Shown here one piece after another: positions 35,480 to 46,440 of a DNA stretch of 64,000 nt. The notes under the pieces were generated by a model, which was not told the DNA's origin, searched no databases, and worked only from the letters and a program-made list of their open reading frames with translations. This DNA comes from Lophius americanus (lineage: Eukaryota; Chordata; Actinopteri; Lophiiformes; Lophiidae). Both the position numbers and the translations under genes were made by a program. The stretch spans positions 10,472,001 to 10,536,000 of the forward strand of contig JBBDHG010000024.1 of assembly GCA_037951165.1 (NCBI GenBank), in the 5' to 3' direction. The number at the start of each line of letters is the position of its first letter. The stretch's first letter is position 1.

Positions 35480-36474
35480 TCCATCGAACCATCCATCCAT
35501 CCATCCATCCAACAATCCATCCCTCCAACCATCCATCCATCAGTCCAACAATCCATCCATCCATCCCTCCAACCATCCATCCATCCATCATCCAACAATC
35601 CATCCATCCATCATCCAACTATCCATCCAACCATCCATCCAACAATCCATCCATCCAACCATCCATCAAGCCATCCATCATTCTTACCATCCATCCAACC
35701 ATGCCCATCTATCCAACCATCCATACATCCATCCATCCAACCATCCATTCATCCAACCATCCATCCATCCATCAAACAATCCATCCAACCATCCATCCAT
35801 CCAACCATCCATACATCCATCCAACCAACCATCCATACATCCCTCCAACCATCCATCCATCCATCCAACCATCCATCCATCAATCCAACAATCCATCCAA
35901 TAATCCATCCAGCCATCCAACCATACATACATACATCCTACCATCCATCCATCCATCCAACCATCCATCCATCCATCCATCAATCCAACAATCCATCCCT
36001 CCAACCATCCATCCAACAATCCATCCATCCAACAATCCATCCATCCAACAATCCAACCATCCAACCATCCATCCAACAATCCATCCATCCATCCAACAAT
36101 CCATCCATCTATCAATCCATCCATTTATCCAACCAACCATCCATCCATACATCCAACCATCCATACATCCATCCATACATCCAACCATCCATCCATCCAA
36201 CCATCCATACATCATCCAACCATCCATCCAACAATCCATCCATCCAACAATCCATCTATCCATCTAACCATCCATCCATTTATCCAACCAACCATCCATC
36301 CATACATCCTACCATCCATCAATCAATCCAGCCATCCATCCATCCATCCATCCAACCATCCATACATCCAACCATCCACACATCCATACATCCATACATC
36401 CATCCATCCATACATCCATACATCCATACATCCATACATCCATCCAACCATCCATACATCCATACATCCATCCA
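35480..36474. repeat. CCAT/ATCC tetranucleotide microsatellite array, ~1 kb
   Basis: Nearly continuous CATC/CCAT units interspersed with CCAAC, ACATCC and CAACAATCC variants. It gives repetitive open frames on both strands ([16 protein letters not shown], [14 protein letters not shown]), which are low-complexity artefacts. Confidence 0.95.
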
Positions 36475-36535
36475 CGGTTTGTGGAGGGATGGAGCCCATC
36501 CTATCTGAATTTGGGTGAGGGGCATCAAGCAGTCA
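36475..36535 (+). repeat. body fragment of a fish interspersed repeat at the CCAT array edge
   Basis: GGAGGGATGGAGCCCATCCT, TCTGAATTTGGGTGAGG parallels the 42655-42705 segment (GGGGGCTGGAGCCTATCCC, AGTTGACATTTGG). The CCAT array therefore abuts, and may have grown from, the end of this element. Confidence 0.5.
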
Positions 36536-37189
36536 CCCTACGAAGGAAACTAATTTCAGCCACTTCTACCTTTGATCTCATTCTTTCAGTTTCAGTTCCA
36601 GAGCCCATGGCTTTATATGAGGGTTTGGACGTAGAGGGACTGGTAAATTGAGATCTCTGCCTTACGACGCAGCTCTTTCTTTCTGCTGACGCTGCACAGA
36701 ATCACTTGTCCATCTCACAGTCCATTTTCTCATCACTTGAGACCAAGACAGCAAGACACTTAGACTCCTACACTCACCCTGGTTTAGCCAGCTACGCCAT
36801 TATCCAGCAGAGAACCATGGCCTCAGATCTGGAGGTGCTGACTCTCAGACTCTATAAATCTTATATGCGAATTTAATACTTGCATTAACTGTGAGTGAGG
36901 TAGGAAAGCCTCTTGTTCTGTCAGTGAATGGGTTAACTTTAATCTACACATGATTTCGATAAAGGAAGGGAAGAAGAAAATGAGAGCGAAGCGTGTGCTG
37001 GCAGTCAACCAGGTGTGGTCAGACTCAGGAAGTTAAGATGGAATTCCAACAATGCAGGCAGTCGTTAGAATCTTCTGCATTTTTTTACTCCCTGAGCTGC
37101 TTCCACTGCGGCGAAGAGGAGGAGGCGGCTAGTTGAAAGGAATAAATGGCAGCCCTGACTTTGTGCTGGGAACTGCTTAGTGACTAACA

Positions 37190-37720
37190 CGAGAGAAATA
37201 GTGTCATGATTGAGCAGATCAAAAAAAAAAACCTGCCTCTGATATGGAGATCAATCAGCTTGACTGGAACCAAGTCCTGATGATAATAGATGCCAGCGAT
37301 GGCAGAATGAATTATGTCTGAGATAAAATTGTAAATGGAGCCTGGCATGTAATTACGCCGGGGTTATAAATAGCAACGTGAGCCACATAATATCAATCAC
37401 CTTCATCTAAACGTCACCGCCTAAATGGAACGCAGGATTCCAGTCAGATATCTGATGTTTATTATCATATGTCGCTGATTCAATTGTGTTAAATCCATTT
37501 AAAATCTAAGTACAATTATTACCTCGGAAGCTTCTAATAATAGGTTCCTAATCAGACGTGGTTTGGAAAGATGGCACCATCTATTTGAATTAGTAATCAA
37601 AGCTCCATTAATCTGGCAGCCTCTGTGGTGACAGCTCGTCTTCTAAGAGCGCTGTTTTGAAGAGGATTTTTCCCTTCAGCCCGTCTCTCTTCTGAGGGAT
37701 TCTCCGTTGTTCGTCTTTTA
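37190..37720. promoter_or_regulatory. candidate conserved non-coding block
   Basis: A non-repetitive segment rich in homeodomain/TALE-like cores (CATGTAATTACGCCGGGG, GAATTAGTAATCAAAGC, CCATTAATCTGGCAG, GATATCTGATGTTTATTATC) and lacking coding signal. It is composed unlike the repeats around it. The regulatory role is inference. Confidence 0.3.
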
Positions 37721-38164
37721 TTTCAGAGGCGTAATGGCTGTCTGCGGTGAATCTAGCAACCGACAGCCTTTGAAATCTCCCAGGACCGCCGAGCCGCTGC
37801 ACCCGCTCTCACTGGTGCCTTTCATGTGGGCTCTGGATCCGCTGCTCTCGGTTTCTATGTAGTAACTCCTGGAGGAGATACCTACAATAGCCCCGACGTC
37901 ATCTGTGCGATCATAAAAGGCGGACTTTTTTTTTTGGTTGTTTTTGTCTGACATTCAAAAAGCATCCATTAACATTAACACTAAAGAGTTAAGGTTTCAT
38001 TATGAATCCAGTCTCTCTTTCATTTCATCAGAAATCATAAATTCCACTGCCAGTGTTTCAATTTAAAATGTATTGACTCTAATTAGCCATTATTTTATAA
38101 CCGCCTGCCGCAAGTTGTGTAGGTCCTGCTTTCTCGGCTCTGATCCATGGAGACATTGACTCCT

Positions 38165-38560
38165 CAGGACATCTGAAGGTGTGCTGTGGTATCTGGCACC
38201 AAGATGTTAGCAGCATATCCTTTAAATCCTGTAAGTTGAGAGGTGTGGGCTCCACGGATCAGACTTTGTTGGTTCAGCGTATCCATCAGATGCTCGATTG
38301 GATTGAGATTTGGGGATTTTGGAGGCAGAGTCAACACCTTGATCTCATTTTTGTGTTCCTGAAACCATTCCTGAAACAGTTTTGCAGTGTGGCAGATGGA
38401 TTATCCCGCTGAATGAGGCCACTGCCACAGGGAATACTCTTTCCATGAAGGAGTGTTCCAGAACAATGATCAGGGAGGTGGTACATGTCAAAGAAACTTG
38501 ACAGGACTCAAGGTTTCGCAGCATTTTCATCCATCCACCAAGGCCCTGCAGTCTCCTTTA
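38165..38560 (-). mobile_element. Tc1/mariner-type transposase, C-terminal remnant (frameshifted)
   Basis: On the minus strand, allowing a frameshift, the segment reads QRDN, then CHTAKLFQEWFQEH, then PPKSPNLNPIEHL and later GFKGYAANILVPDTT. DN..CHTAK carries the second catalytic Asp region and NPIEHL the third acidic motif of Tc1-type DDE transposases. Stop codons and frameshifts make it a dead fossil. The rest of the gene and any TIRs are not visible here. A partner N-terminal fragment, apparently of the same family, lies at 47485-47830. Confidence 0.85.
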
Positions 38561-39111
38561 ATTCAATAAAGCCTCGTCCAAAATCAAACTCATTCCCCTG
38601 TAACCATTTTTAAGGTCATAAGGTGAAAGCCAATCATTCAAATCCGATGAACTCATATTTTTGTTCGATCCAACACTTCAGGTTTTAGAAGGAGCTACTC
38701 TGTGCTATTTTCTTTTTTTTGTGGAATTTCTTTCCAGGTTCCGACAAATCCATCCCATCCCTGTTTCCCAGTCCTGGTGGGCATAGTTTGATACAGACTT
38801 TATCTTTTCCTTGTTTGGATCTGCACTGACATGCTCAAAAAAAGTTAGTCAAATGGGATTCTCTGGTGTCAGTACCTGCGTCATCTGAACAAGGCCTTGG
38901 CCCGCCGTTCTGGAAAAATGGTGCAAGCTATCATAAACCTGTCAAGCGTCACACCTCATATCATTGATCATGACACTCACATTCATGTTGGCATTCTTGT
39001 AAGGAAAAACTATGACTCCTAAATACATTTGACTCTTTTCATCAAGATCCAGACAGCATTCCCTGAGAAATTAAAGAAATAACGAGAAACCCCTTATCTG
39101 AAATTACTGGA

Positions 39112-39150
39112 CTGGGCCTTCGTTGTCGTCCCCCGACAGCAAGGGTGTAT
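39112..39150 (+). mobile_element. solo terminal fragment of the foldback/TIR family
   Basis: GGGCCTTCGTTGTCGTCCCC and CGACAGCAAGGGTGTA match the element ends at 16490, 20080 and 23232. Confidence 0.5.
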
Positions 39151-40919
39151 CTAGTTTTTTTTGTATTCCAGATGACAAACAGACACGTAGAAACATCCAT
39201 CCAAACCTCCTCGGGGAAGAATCTGAGGGGACCAAGATGGACCTTAGCCTGCTTTAGTGTTAAGGCAGATGTACCAACTAATCTTTGTTCGGGTTCTTAG
39301 TATTTTCTGGTTGAGCGATTTTACGATCCTAAGATTATCTGGCCATTTGGGCTTTGTCTGAAGCGCCATTTATCTCTGCGGGGAACTGGCAAACACAGCT
39401 GTTGACTTCAGAACTGGCAAGTGAGAAACGTTTGTGTTTATCAGTGAGCTGACAAATTGGGCATCACGGATAGGGGATAGATTATTCCGACACGGTTCCA
39501 GAAAGCCCAGCTGAAGTAAACAGCTCCCTTTCCTGTTCCGTGACGGCTGGATGGAGAGATGAAGGTTAGACTGATTAGATGGAGTCTCCCAAACCACAGA
39601 GCAGAAAGAAAAACACAGGCAAGAAAAACAATCCCATCTGACATCACAACCAAGGTTGCTGCTGAAATTTAGGTCAGGATATAGCCTGCATGAAGCGTGC
39701 CAAATATGGCAAAGTCGGGTCAACGCCTCATAATTACCATAGCCTGATAAAACCAGGATTATGCAGCAGCGGGTTTCTTTCTTAGATGAACCCCACTGAC
39801 TGAGTTAAATATTCTGTTCCTGAAAGAAGCGCAGGAAGGGTGGTGGCTTTAGAAGCTGTGAAGCAGACACAGAGGTTTCAGACCATTAGGAGGGCACTGG
39901 TTTCAGCAGATTCATCAACTATCCGCACAGCATGCTATGTTGTGATCTTCAAAATGCTATCCTTCAATGTTGAGTCACTGTATTCACAGCTTTTACTTCT
40001 CCGCAGGCGTCAAGCAGCACAGATGTAGACTTCCTGGAGTGTCAGTGTCTGAGCTGACCCCTTCCGAAAGTTCAGACCAGAGCAGGGTCAGAGGGAGAGA
40101 GAATACAGAGGGTTTTGTCCTCGTAGATGGAGTGTGAGATGGATATTAGCCTGTGGATGATTGAGAACATCAATACGCTTCAGTACTGCTGTATTTTCCT
40201 TTTCTTGATTCCACACAGATTCTCCCAAAAGAAAATCTATGGATTTTTCATGAAAAGATTAAATACCACCTGGACAGCTAGATAGCAGTGTTGTCATTGG
40301 TATTCTACGGTGGCCGGCAGGGAAAACACGCCGCAAAATTAATTAAAAAAAAACAGCAACAGGCAAATAGACGAAACAACAGCGAATTAAGACAACATCT
40401 TCATGGATTTGAAGGGAAAATGTGAGAAATGTTCTGCTAAATCCAAACCAAAAACACATATTAAAACAAAAAAAAAAAAACGTGCTGAAAAAACTCCATA
40501 CATTAAGAAATGCACTGCAAAAAGCCACAACAAACCCCTTTTTGAAAAATGTGCTGCAAAGCCACGAAACAACAGGAATGTTTACAATGGCAACTTAAAA
40601 GTGATACACGATGTTGATTAAGGCTTTATTCTATGTCACATGATCGCAGGACCCGGACGTTAAGCAAAGTGCCAAAATATGAATGACGTGTTCGATGAAA
40701 ACTAAAGAAACCTGTGTGAAATAACTGTTGTGTTCTTTAAATGAAGCATTTAAAAGTGAGTCGGGCGCCGCAATGCTTAAAAGTGTGGAAACGCTTCCTC
40801 CCACCCACATCCACTGGAACACAAGCTGAGAGTTATCAGAACCTTACACCACCAGGCTGATAACATCCCCACGGAGGCTGAAGGAAAATAAAGGGAACAC
40901 ACTCATATCAAGAAGGCAC

Positions 40920-41475
40920 TAAAAATGTCTGCCAAGAAAGTCCAGAAGAACAACTCCACAGAGGGGGAGAGGGGCCGGCGCCAAAGCACCGTCATACCAA
41001 ATGTGACTGGAGTTTCCGAAAAGCTACAAAGGATTTTCTCCTAACATAATATCCCAGTTCTATTTAAACCCGTCCAACATCCTCAGACAAAAACTGGCTC
41101 AGCCCAAAGACAAGAGAACCAGACACAAACACAGCAACGTGGATAATGCAGTTCAACGCAGCGAGGAGTCACGGATCTGTAGGGGAAACCAAAGAACCCC
41201 TTCACATAGCCCAGCACAGGAGAGCCAGCTCATCAGAACCAGAAGATGGCCCAGCACAGGAGAGCCAGCTCAGCAGGACAGAACTCAGCAGTTCACCTGC
41301 ATCTCAAGGACAAGGGACACTCATTTTAGGACAACAATGTTCAATTTCTGGACAGAGAGGATGGATGGTTTAATGCGAGGACTGAAGGAAGCCATCTATG
41401 TCCAACTGGAGCGGCCCTCTCGGAACAGAGGTGGGGGTCTGTGTGCCACTTGACCGAAGCCCGTTATAATGTGAC
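40920..41475 (+). mobile_element. Penelope-like retroelement, GIY-YIG endonuclease remnant
   Basis: Read in shifting + strand frames, the segment gives STVIPNVTGVSEKLQRIFS near 40990-41040, DNAVQRSEES at 41139, GETKEPLHIAQHRRASSS near 41180-41230 and GLKEAIYVQLERPSRNRGGG near 41365-41440. These fit the region around the GIY-YIG endonuclease of Penelope-like elements (connector, GETKQPLH..R.AQHRR helix, and the KEAIYV..E.PSLNRGGGL segment with the conserved E/N). A 40-bp-spaced direct duplication (41209-41232 and 41249-41272) and stops have destroyed the frame. The reverse transcriptase is missing. Confidence 0.75.
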
Positions 41476-41489
41476 CCATTAGCAGCATA

Positions 41490-41890
41490 TGCTAAACAGT
41501 AATGAACCGGGGATGGAGCCCTGGGGGGCACCACAGGTGTGAGTCACCACTGAGGAGGAGGTGTCAACGATAATTATTGGTCAAACTCCCCTTTGATAGC
41601 AGTGCTTTTTAAAAAAAAGTATATTAAAGCCTGTGAGACTTTATAGAATTATGTAAGTTGATCCAACTAAAAAAAGTCTATTCAAGGTCAAAAGCTTCTC
41701 TAAAAATATGCTTTACTAAAATGTTTAGCTGATCTAATTAGAATTGATATTATTGTCCATGAAAAACCAGAATTTCATCGTGAAATAATTTCATAAATCT
41801 GTTTTTAACATATAAAACCATGCTTGACCAAACACTTTGTCATTTTATGGTAAATTTAGTCTTTCTAAGATATTAAATTAATACATGTCC
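41490..41890 (+). repeat. dispersed repeat, copy B (paired with 15665-16020)
   Basis: GGGATGGAGCCCTGGGGGGC, CACCACAGG, TGCTTTACTAAAATG and CATTTTATGGTAAATTTAG lie in the order seen at 15715-16010. It directly abuts the Penelope remnant. Confidence 0.6.
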
Positions 41891-42029
41891 AAAATAAATA
41901 AAAACGTTTTTTCCAAAGTTTTTTTTTCTTGATGGAAACATTAATGGGTTAAGACCTAAATCCGCAAATGTCCTTACTTCAAGTGTCTACAGCTGACCCA
42001 ACTTCACAAGAACATTTGACTCCATTAGG

Positions 42030-42107
42030 CTCAGAGGGACCGGGTATCGAGCTTCCAACCTTCAGAGACGTGGACGACCGCTCTATCTCCTGAGTCACCG
42101 TCACCCC
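42030..42107 (-). mobile_element. tRNA-derived SINE head (A and B boxes)
   Basis: In reverse complement, GTGACTCAGGAGATAGAGCG (A-box region) is followed by GAAGGTTGGAAGCTCGATAC (B-box region), the layout of the tRNA-derived Pol III promoter of fish SINEs. It does not fold as an intact tRNA gene with clean acceptor stems, so I call a SINE. Confidence 0.6.
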
Positions 42108-42299
42108 AGATGAATTCTAACAAAGATCAGGAAACCCCAGAAGAAATCGTCTCGCCATCTCAGCCGTCACTGGACATCCCAAATGGATAAATAGCGTAAC
42201 TCGTTTAACCCTGTTTACATGACAGGAGTCTTTCTAAACATGGTAAGTTAAAGAAACTTCTTTTGACTCTTTCCCTTTATTTAGGGGTCACATAGGTTT

Positions 42300-42475
42300 T
42301 AATGTTGGATACCGTTCCTAACACAAACCTCCCATTTATCCAGGCTTTGGACCGGTACTAGATGTGGCTGGGTAGGTTGGTAGCACTAAGGGTCCACACT
42401 GGATTTGACTGGGACTTGAAGCCCAGTCTCCTGTACTAAAATCAGTGGTTCAACCCACTGAGCTATCCGGCTCCT
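42300..42475 (-). mobile_element. tRNA-derived SINE (second, distinct)
   Basis: The reverse complement begins GCCGGATAGCTCAGTGGGTT (A box) and continues to GGGCTTCAAGTCCCAGTC (B box), then a body with TCCAGGCTTTGGACCGG on the + strand. This is a typical SINE head, not a functional tRNA. Confidence 0.6.
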
Positions 42476-42639
42476 TCTTTCCATTCAGAGTATTTTATTA
42501 AAAACTCCAGATTCACACAACAATTATGTTAGAAATGCGGTAGTATATGTGGCTGGCCAGTAGTTGGCCGTGTAACTTTTACACATCAACACCACGGAGT
42601 AACACCAATGCAACCAAAACATTCAATAATTCACTATCC

Positions 42640-42720
42640 CTAGCTGCTTACCCTGTTCAGGGTCACGGGGGCTGGAGCCTATCCCAGTTGACATTTGGCG
42701 ATACGGAAAATCCGGCAGAG
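42640..42720 (+). repeat. short fish repeat (GCTTACCCTGTTCAGGGTCA)
   Basis: CTGCTTACCCTGTTCAGGGT, CACGGGGGCTGGAGCCTATC and CCAGTTGACAT form a pattern found repeatedly in fish genomes. Related fragments lie at 33680 and 36475. Confidence 0.5.
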
Positions 42721-43964
42721 GTGGAATCTTGCGTTGACAGCTTGTTGAAAAACCTAACAAAGATGACGGTGAATTCAGGCTTGAAAACAGATAATCTTGT
42801 CTGGACTGAACATAAAATTGGCTTGTTTGACAAAGTGACCCGGAGGAGCAATAATAAATTCTTCTTCTTTTGTGTCTGCAGCAAAAACAAAAGTTGATAA
42901 TCTGCCAATGTCGCCGTTATTGCTCTGTATTTGCACACTTGTCCGGCTGAAAACATGATAGCCATGTGTGGAGGGGGGGCCGTGTCATCACAGTTTCCAC
43001 AAGAATCGAATCTTTCGAAAGAGATAAGACACTTTCCAAAGTTTACACTCTGGGACCCAATGCTGATTTTTTTTGGGCGCCCCAACATACTGTCGTCATG
43101 TGAACGAAAGACCAAAGCCACGACAAAAGAGTCCAGTTAAATGGGACGACCATAATTCTGTCCCTTAGAGTCCCTTAATTCAAGGGCCTGAGTGGTGTGG
43201 ATTTTTTCCATTTTCAACCATTTCTGCGCCTCCTTATGCACAAAGGCTTTTTGCACAATGCAAAGGGAAAACTCTTCCGTTTTAAAATAAGCCTTTGTCA
43301 TGCAAAGGGAACATAAAACACAAAAGGTTGAAAAACATCATTATGCATCAGCCCAGACGTTCCTGTTGAACCGAAATCTATGTGCTGACCGCTGTGACCT
43401 GAATCCAAAAGCATGTTTGTCCAAGCGTCTGATGTGGTTTGGAAGTCTACGAGGAATACCTGATGTGTGTCTGTTTGTTTAATCTGTATGTAAATGTATT
43501 TGATGCAACCACCATAAGATGCGAGAATCACAGATGATAAAGTTTTATCTTTTCAGGAGGTCATAGTATGTTTTACAGTAAAAGAAACACTTACCATTAG
43601 GTGGGGAATATTTTCATGTATTTTCGTTTTTCTGAGAACCAAGACATGCAGAGAAAACACATACTAAAATATGTACGGCAGTAAATGGATAAACAAGACA
43701 TTTAAAAAAAATGGGATAGTAAAATTAGAGAAACATCCTCAGTATTACAAAACCTTTACTGCCAGCTTTGAGAATGGCACAAATGTGAGAGATACAGCGA
43801 GGGTAAATTTATTGGATCTTGTTCTTCTACAGCACCCGCTTTCATTTGCCAAGGGACTTCTGAGGATTTCCAGATAGTTTACAACTCAGTAACTCCAAAC
43901 CTGCATCAATCCGCTCAACCGTATCTCAAATTGGAGAGCGGCATTCAATTCCCACAAGTTAAAT

Positions 43965-44075
43965 CAATTTTATTTATAGCCCCAAACCACAACAGAAGAT
44001 AAGCTCAAGGCACTCTTCAAAAGGAGCAGGTCCAGGTTGTAGTCATTATTCCACAAAGACCTTTGTCTTTTAACA
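43965..44075 (+). repeat. fish interspersed repeat (ATCAATTTTATTTATAGCCCC)
   Basis: TCAATTTTATTTATAGCCCC, AAACCACAACAGAAG, CAAGGCACTCTTCAAAAGGA and GCAGGTCCAGG make up a recognisable widespread fish repeat end. Confidence 0.55.
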
Positions 44076-44594
44076 TGTAGAACCAACTCAAGGTGGGGGC
44101 CCTTCATGGCAGGTTCTTACTACAGTATTTAGTAACAAGAACATTTTTAGACCCAACACTTGCAATAGAATGTTACGAACAGCTATGGTTTAGTTCCCCC
44201 AGTGTTTCAGAAGGCGGGAGAGCCTTAAACATTTTTTGCAGTTCGGATTTGGAGTAGTGCATGCTGAGAGAAACTTTTAAATTGATTGTTTGGGGCCAGA
44301 ATGTAACCAAAAATTTTAAAAAAAGAAAGAAGTTGGGTAATACAGTAAACGATTTCACTGGCTAGTTTAGACCTGATCTGCTTATGGAATTAAAATGATA
44401 TGGAGAAAGTACTTCATCATGGTCTCATGTGTTGATCAGAATTGTGATTAAAGGTTTTGGTTGGGCTAAAGAATATATTCAGATTTCAAATAAGTCTGTA
44501 TTATTGTGTTTGGGAGTGGCTGGTCTAGAGTCAAACCTTGTGTTGAGCCTGAATGCAAATTTCTTAAATTGAACGAGGATTCAAAATGTAATTC

Positions 44595-44850
44595 AGGAAG
44601 TAGCCCGGTTGTTCCTCGAGAGGAAGATCAGCGGTTCGATCCAACGAATGCCCCTGCGGCCTTAATGTTGTAGGGTCCTTGAGCAACACCCTGAACCCCA
44701 GTTTACTACCTTTATGATTCATAGTGGCTGCCCACTGCAACTCAGGGATGGGTCAAATGCAGAAAAACTAATTTAGGTTTCATTATGTTGTGCAGTGTAG
44801 AACAAAACCATAATAATGAGTAAAAATCATTGAATAACATAAACATTAAT
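44595..44850 (+). mobile_element. tRNA-derived SINE, full-length-like
   Basis: A B-box-like GCGGTTCGATCCA at 44631-44643 is followed by a body with CCTTGAGCAACACCCTGAAC CCC, CTGCCCACTGC, GGGTCAAATGCAG and a 3' TTAGGTTTCATTATGTTGTGCA tail. This order of blocks is typical of a common fish SINE. The A-box half is degraded. Confidence 0.7.
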
Positions 44851-44859
44851 AAACATTGT

Positions 44860-45005
44860 ATCGTATAGCATCATACACCACATCTTTAGCCTTGTATCAT
44901 ATTGCGTTATATTGTGTCGTACTCCATCACATCACATGCTATCGTGTTGCATTGGAGTGAATCGGATCGTGTTGTGACGCATCACATTGTATCGAGCTGG
45001 ATTGT
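44860..45005 (+). repeat. degenerate TATCGTATTG-type pentanucleotide satellite
   Basis: Short words such as GTATCGTATAGCATCATA, TATCATATTGCGTTATATTG and CATCACATTGTATCG repeat irregularly, as expected of an old simple repeat. Confidence 0.4.
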
Positions 45006-45423
45006 TAGAGATCCAGCTCGTGTTCTTCACTCTGAATACCACCTGCTGCCTGCTGGTGCAGGGGGTTCAGGGTCCACTGTAGCAAAATAAAAAGATTTAA
45101 AAACCTTATTTTATCCCTGTGTCAATAAAACAGATAAGGTTTGGAATTTAAATCATATCCTATGCTGTTTGACATTACAGAAAATCTTTTTCTCAACTGT
45201 TGCATATATTAATGATATGCATATCTTCTGTTTGCAGTGTTGTATTTTGTTGCTGCAGCTTGGGTGAAAAGCAAAGACATATTTCCCACCTTGTTGAACA
45301 GTAAAGTCTATCTTGATCTTGATGTTGATTGAGTGTATCATATTGTTCGCTGCAGCATAGCAGCAAAAAATATGTATATGTAGTTTAGAGACCCCAAACT
45401 ACAACCCATCTATATTAAGGGAT

Positions 45424-46124
45424 TGATTCATTTTGAGACTAATGTAGTCAGTAAAGAGCAGCATTTTGGGTAAAAAAAAAATCCTCCATGCATGTGACCG
45501 AACTCTCACTATGATCTATCCCACAACTCTGACATGGTTGCAATGCAAAGTGTGTGGACGTGTGACGTCACAGGGTGGACATCTTCCATATAAGGAGGGC
45601 GCCTAGATACAAGCAGTAACAGGTCATGCCTAAGTAAGTTGACCGCCTAGCGCTAAACTGATCCTGCTCTACACATAATGACACACACTTATGTAGCTTT
45701 GACCAGCAGAAAAAAAGTACACAAAAAGTGGTTATTCCAGTGATGAACTCTGTGTCAGGTGTCACATGACTACAATGATGTAGTTATTATCGTAACCCCA
45801 TCAGTAAGAAATGAACAAATATTCAGAGAGAATTCTGATTTAAATAAATGAGATTCTGTGCGTGTAGAAAGTCTAGATTTCTCATACTAAGTAGATAATG
45901 TTGAACTGTATATGAGCAGTAAGCTACTGTGCAGTATTGTATACCTACGAACCACCCAGTTTTTTCCCCCATTTATGATGAGGTAACATACAGATGTGAT
46001 GGGAGTGGATTTCCTGATTTTATCTTCAATCTTTGACTTTGTGAAATGTGATATTTTGAATTCTCTACAAAGACAAGGCACTGATTCATTTTGAGAATGC
46101 AGTAGTCAGTTAAAGAAGCATTTT
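45424..46124 (+). repeat. unclassified ~0.6-kb repeat (copy 1) flanked by ~43-bp direct repeats
   Basis: TGATTCATTTTGAGACTAAT at 45424 and TGATTCATTTTGAGAATGCA at 46082 begin two ~43-bp direct repeats about 658 bp apart. The interior from about 45490 to 46060 matches 49690-50205 in order (GTCACAG..T.GACATCTTC, GGCGCCTAGATA, GAGATTCTGTGCGTGTAG, GGTAACATACAGATGTG, TGGATTTCCTGATTTTAT). It ends some 200 bp upstream of the CpG promoter. No coding frame of note. Confidence 0.7.
45563..45595. promoter_or_regulatory. CRE palindrome plus CArG box inside the repeat
   Basis: TGACGTCA at 45563-45570 is a full CREB/ATF palindrome. CCATATAAGG at 45586-45595 fits the SRF CArG consensus CC(A/T)6GG and also contains a TATA-like core. 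The other repeat copies keep degraded forms (TGATGTCA at 49767; CCATATAAAG at 57853). Motif evidence only. Confidence 0.4.
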
Positions 46125-46334
46125 GAAAAAAACAAACTGTTGCATTCAGCTTCATTCATTCAACCAGTTTAATTTCTAAACAGCAGGAGGATGTTATATT
46201 CAAACCAATAAACCAAGTATATATCAGGTGAGTTGAGTAATCCTGCCTCAATTTGGGCTCTCTTTAAATGTTTATTGTTTTGATTAATACTACATCAGTG
46301 TTTGTTGTGGAAATCTGAGAAGAGCTGAGTCTGA

Positions 46335-46440
46335 GTAAAAAGGAGGGGCGATGGAGCGTCCGGACCAATCAGGAGCGGGGGGCGGCGCAGTCCGCTACAG
46401 TCTCAGCAGCAGCGAATTAGGGAGTAGCGTCAGTGCTAGA
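46335..46440 (+). promoter_or_regulatory. CpG-rich promoter with CCAAT and GC boxes
   Basis: A CpG-dense segment with CCAATC at 46365-46370 and GGGGGGCGGCG from about 46378, no TATA box. CpG density stays high to about 46640. This is typical of a vertebrate housekeeping or developmental gene promoter. It could also fire bidirectionally; I see no exon to its left. Confidence 0.6.

Noticed and set aside
29731..36474. CRISPR-like array
   Set aside because: Tandem arrays here have no unique spacers between repeats, and the DNA is vertebrate.
35447..36508. Long [13 protein letters not shown] and DGWMDGW-type frames
   Set aside because: Products of a CCAT tetranucleotide array, not proteins.
42030..42475. 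Possible tRNA genes on the minus strand
   Set aside because: A and B boxes are present but clean acceptor and anticodon stems are not; SINE heads explain them better.
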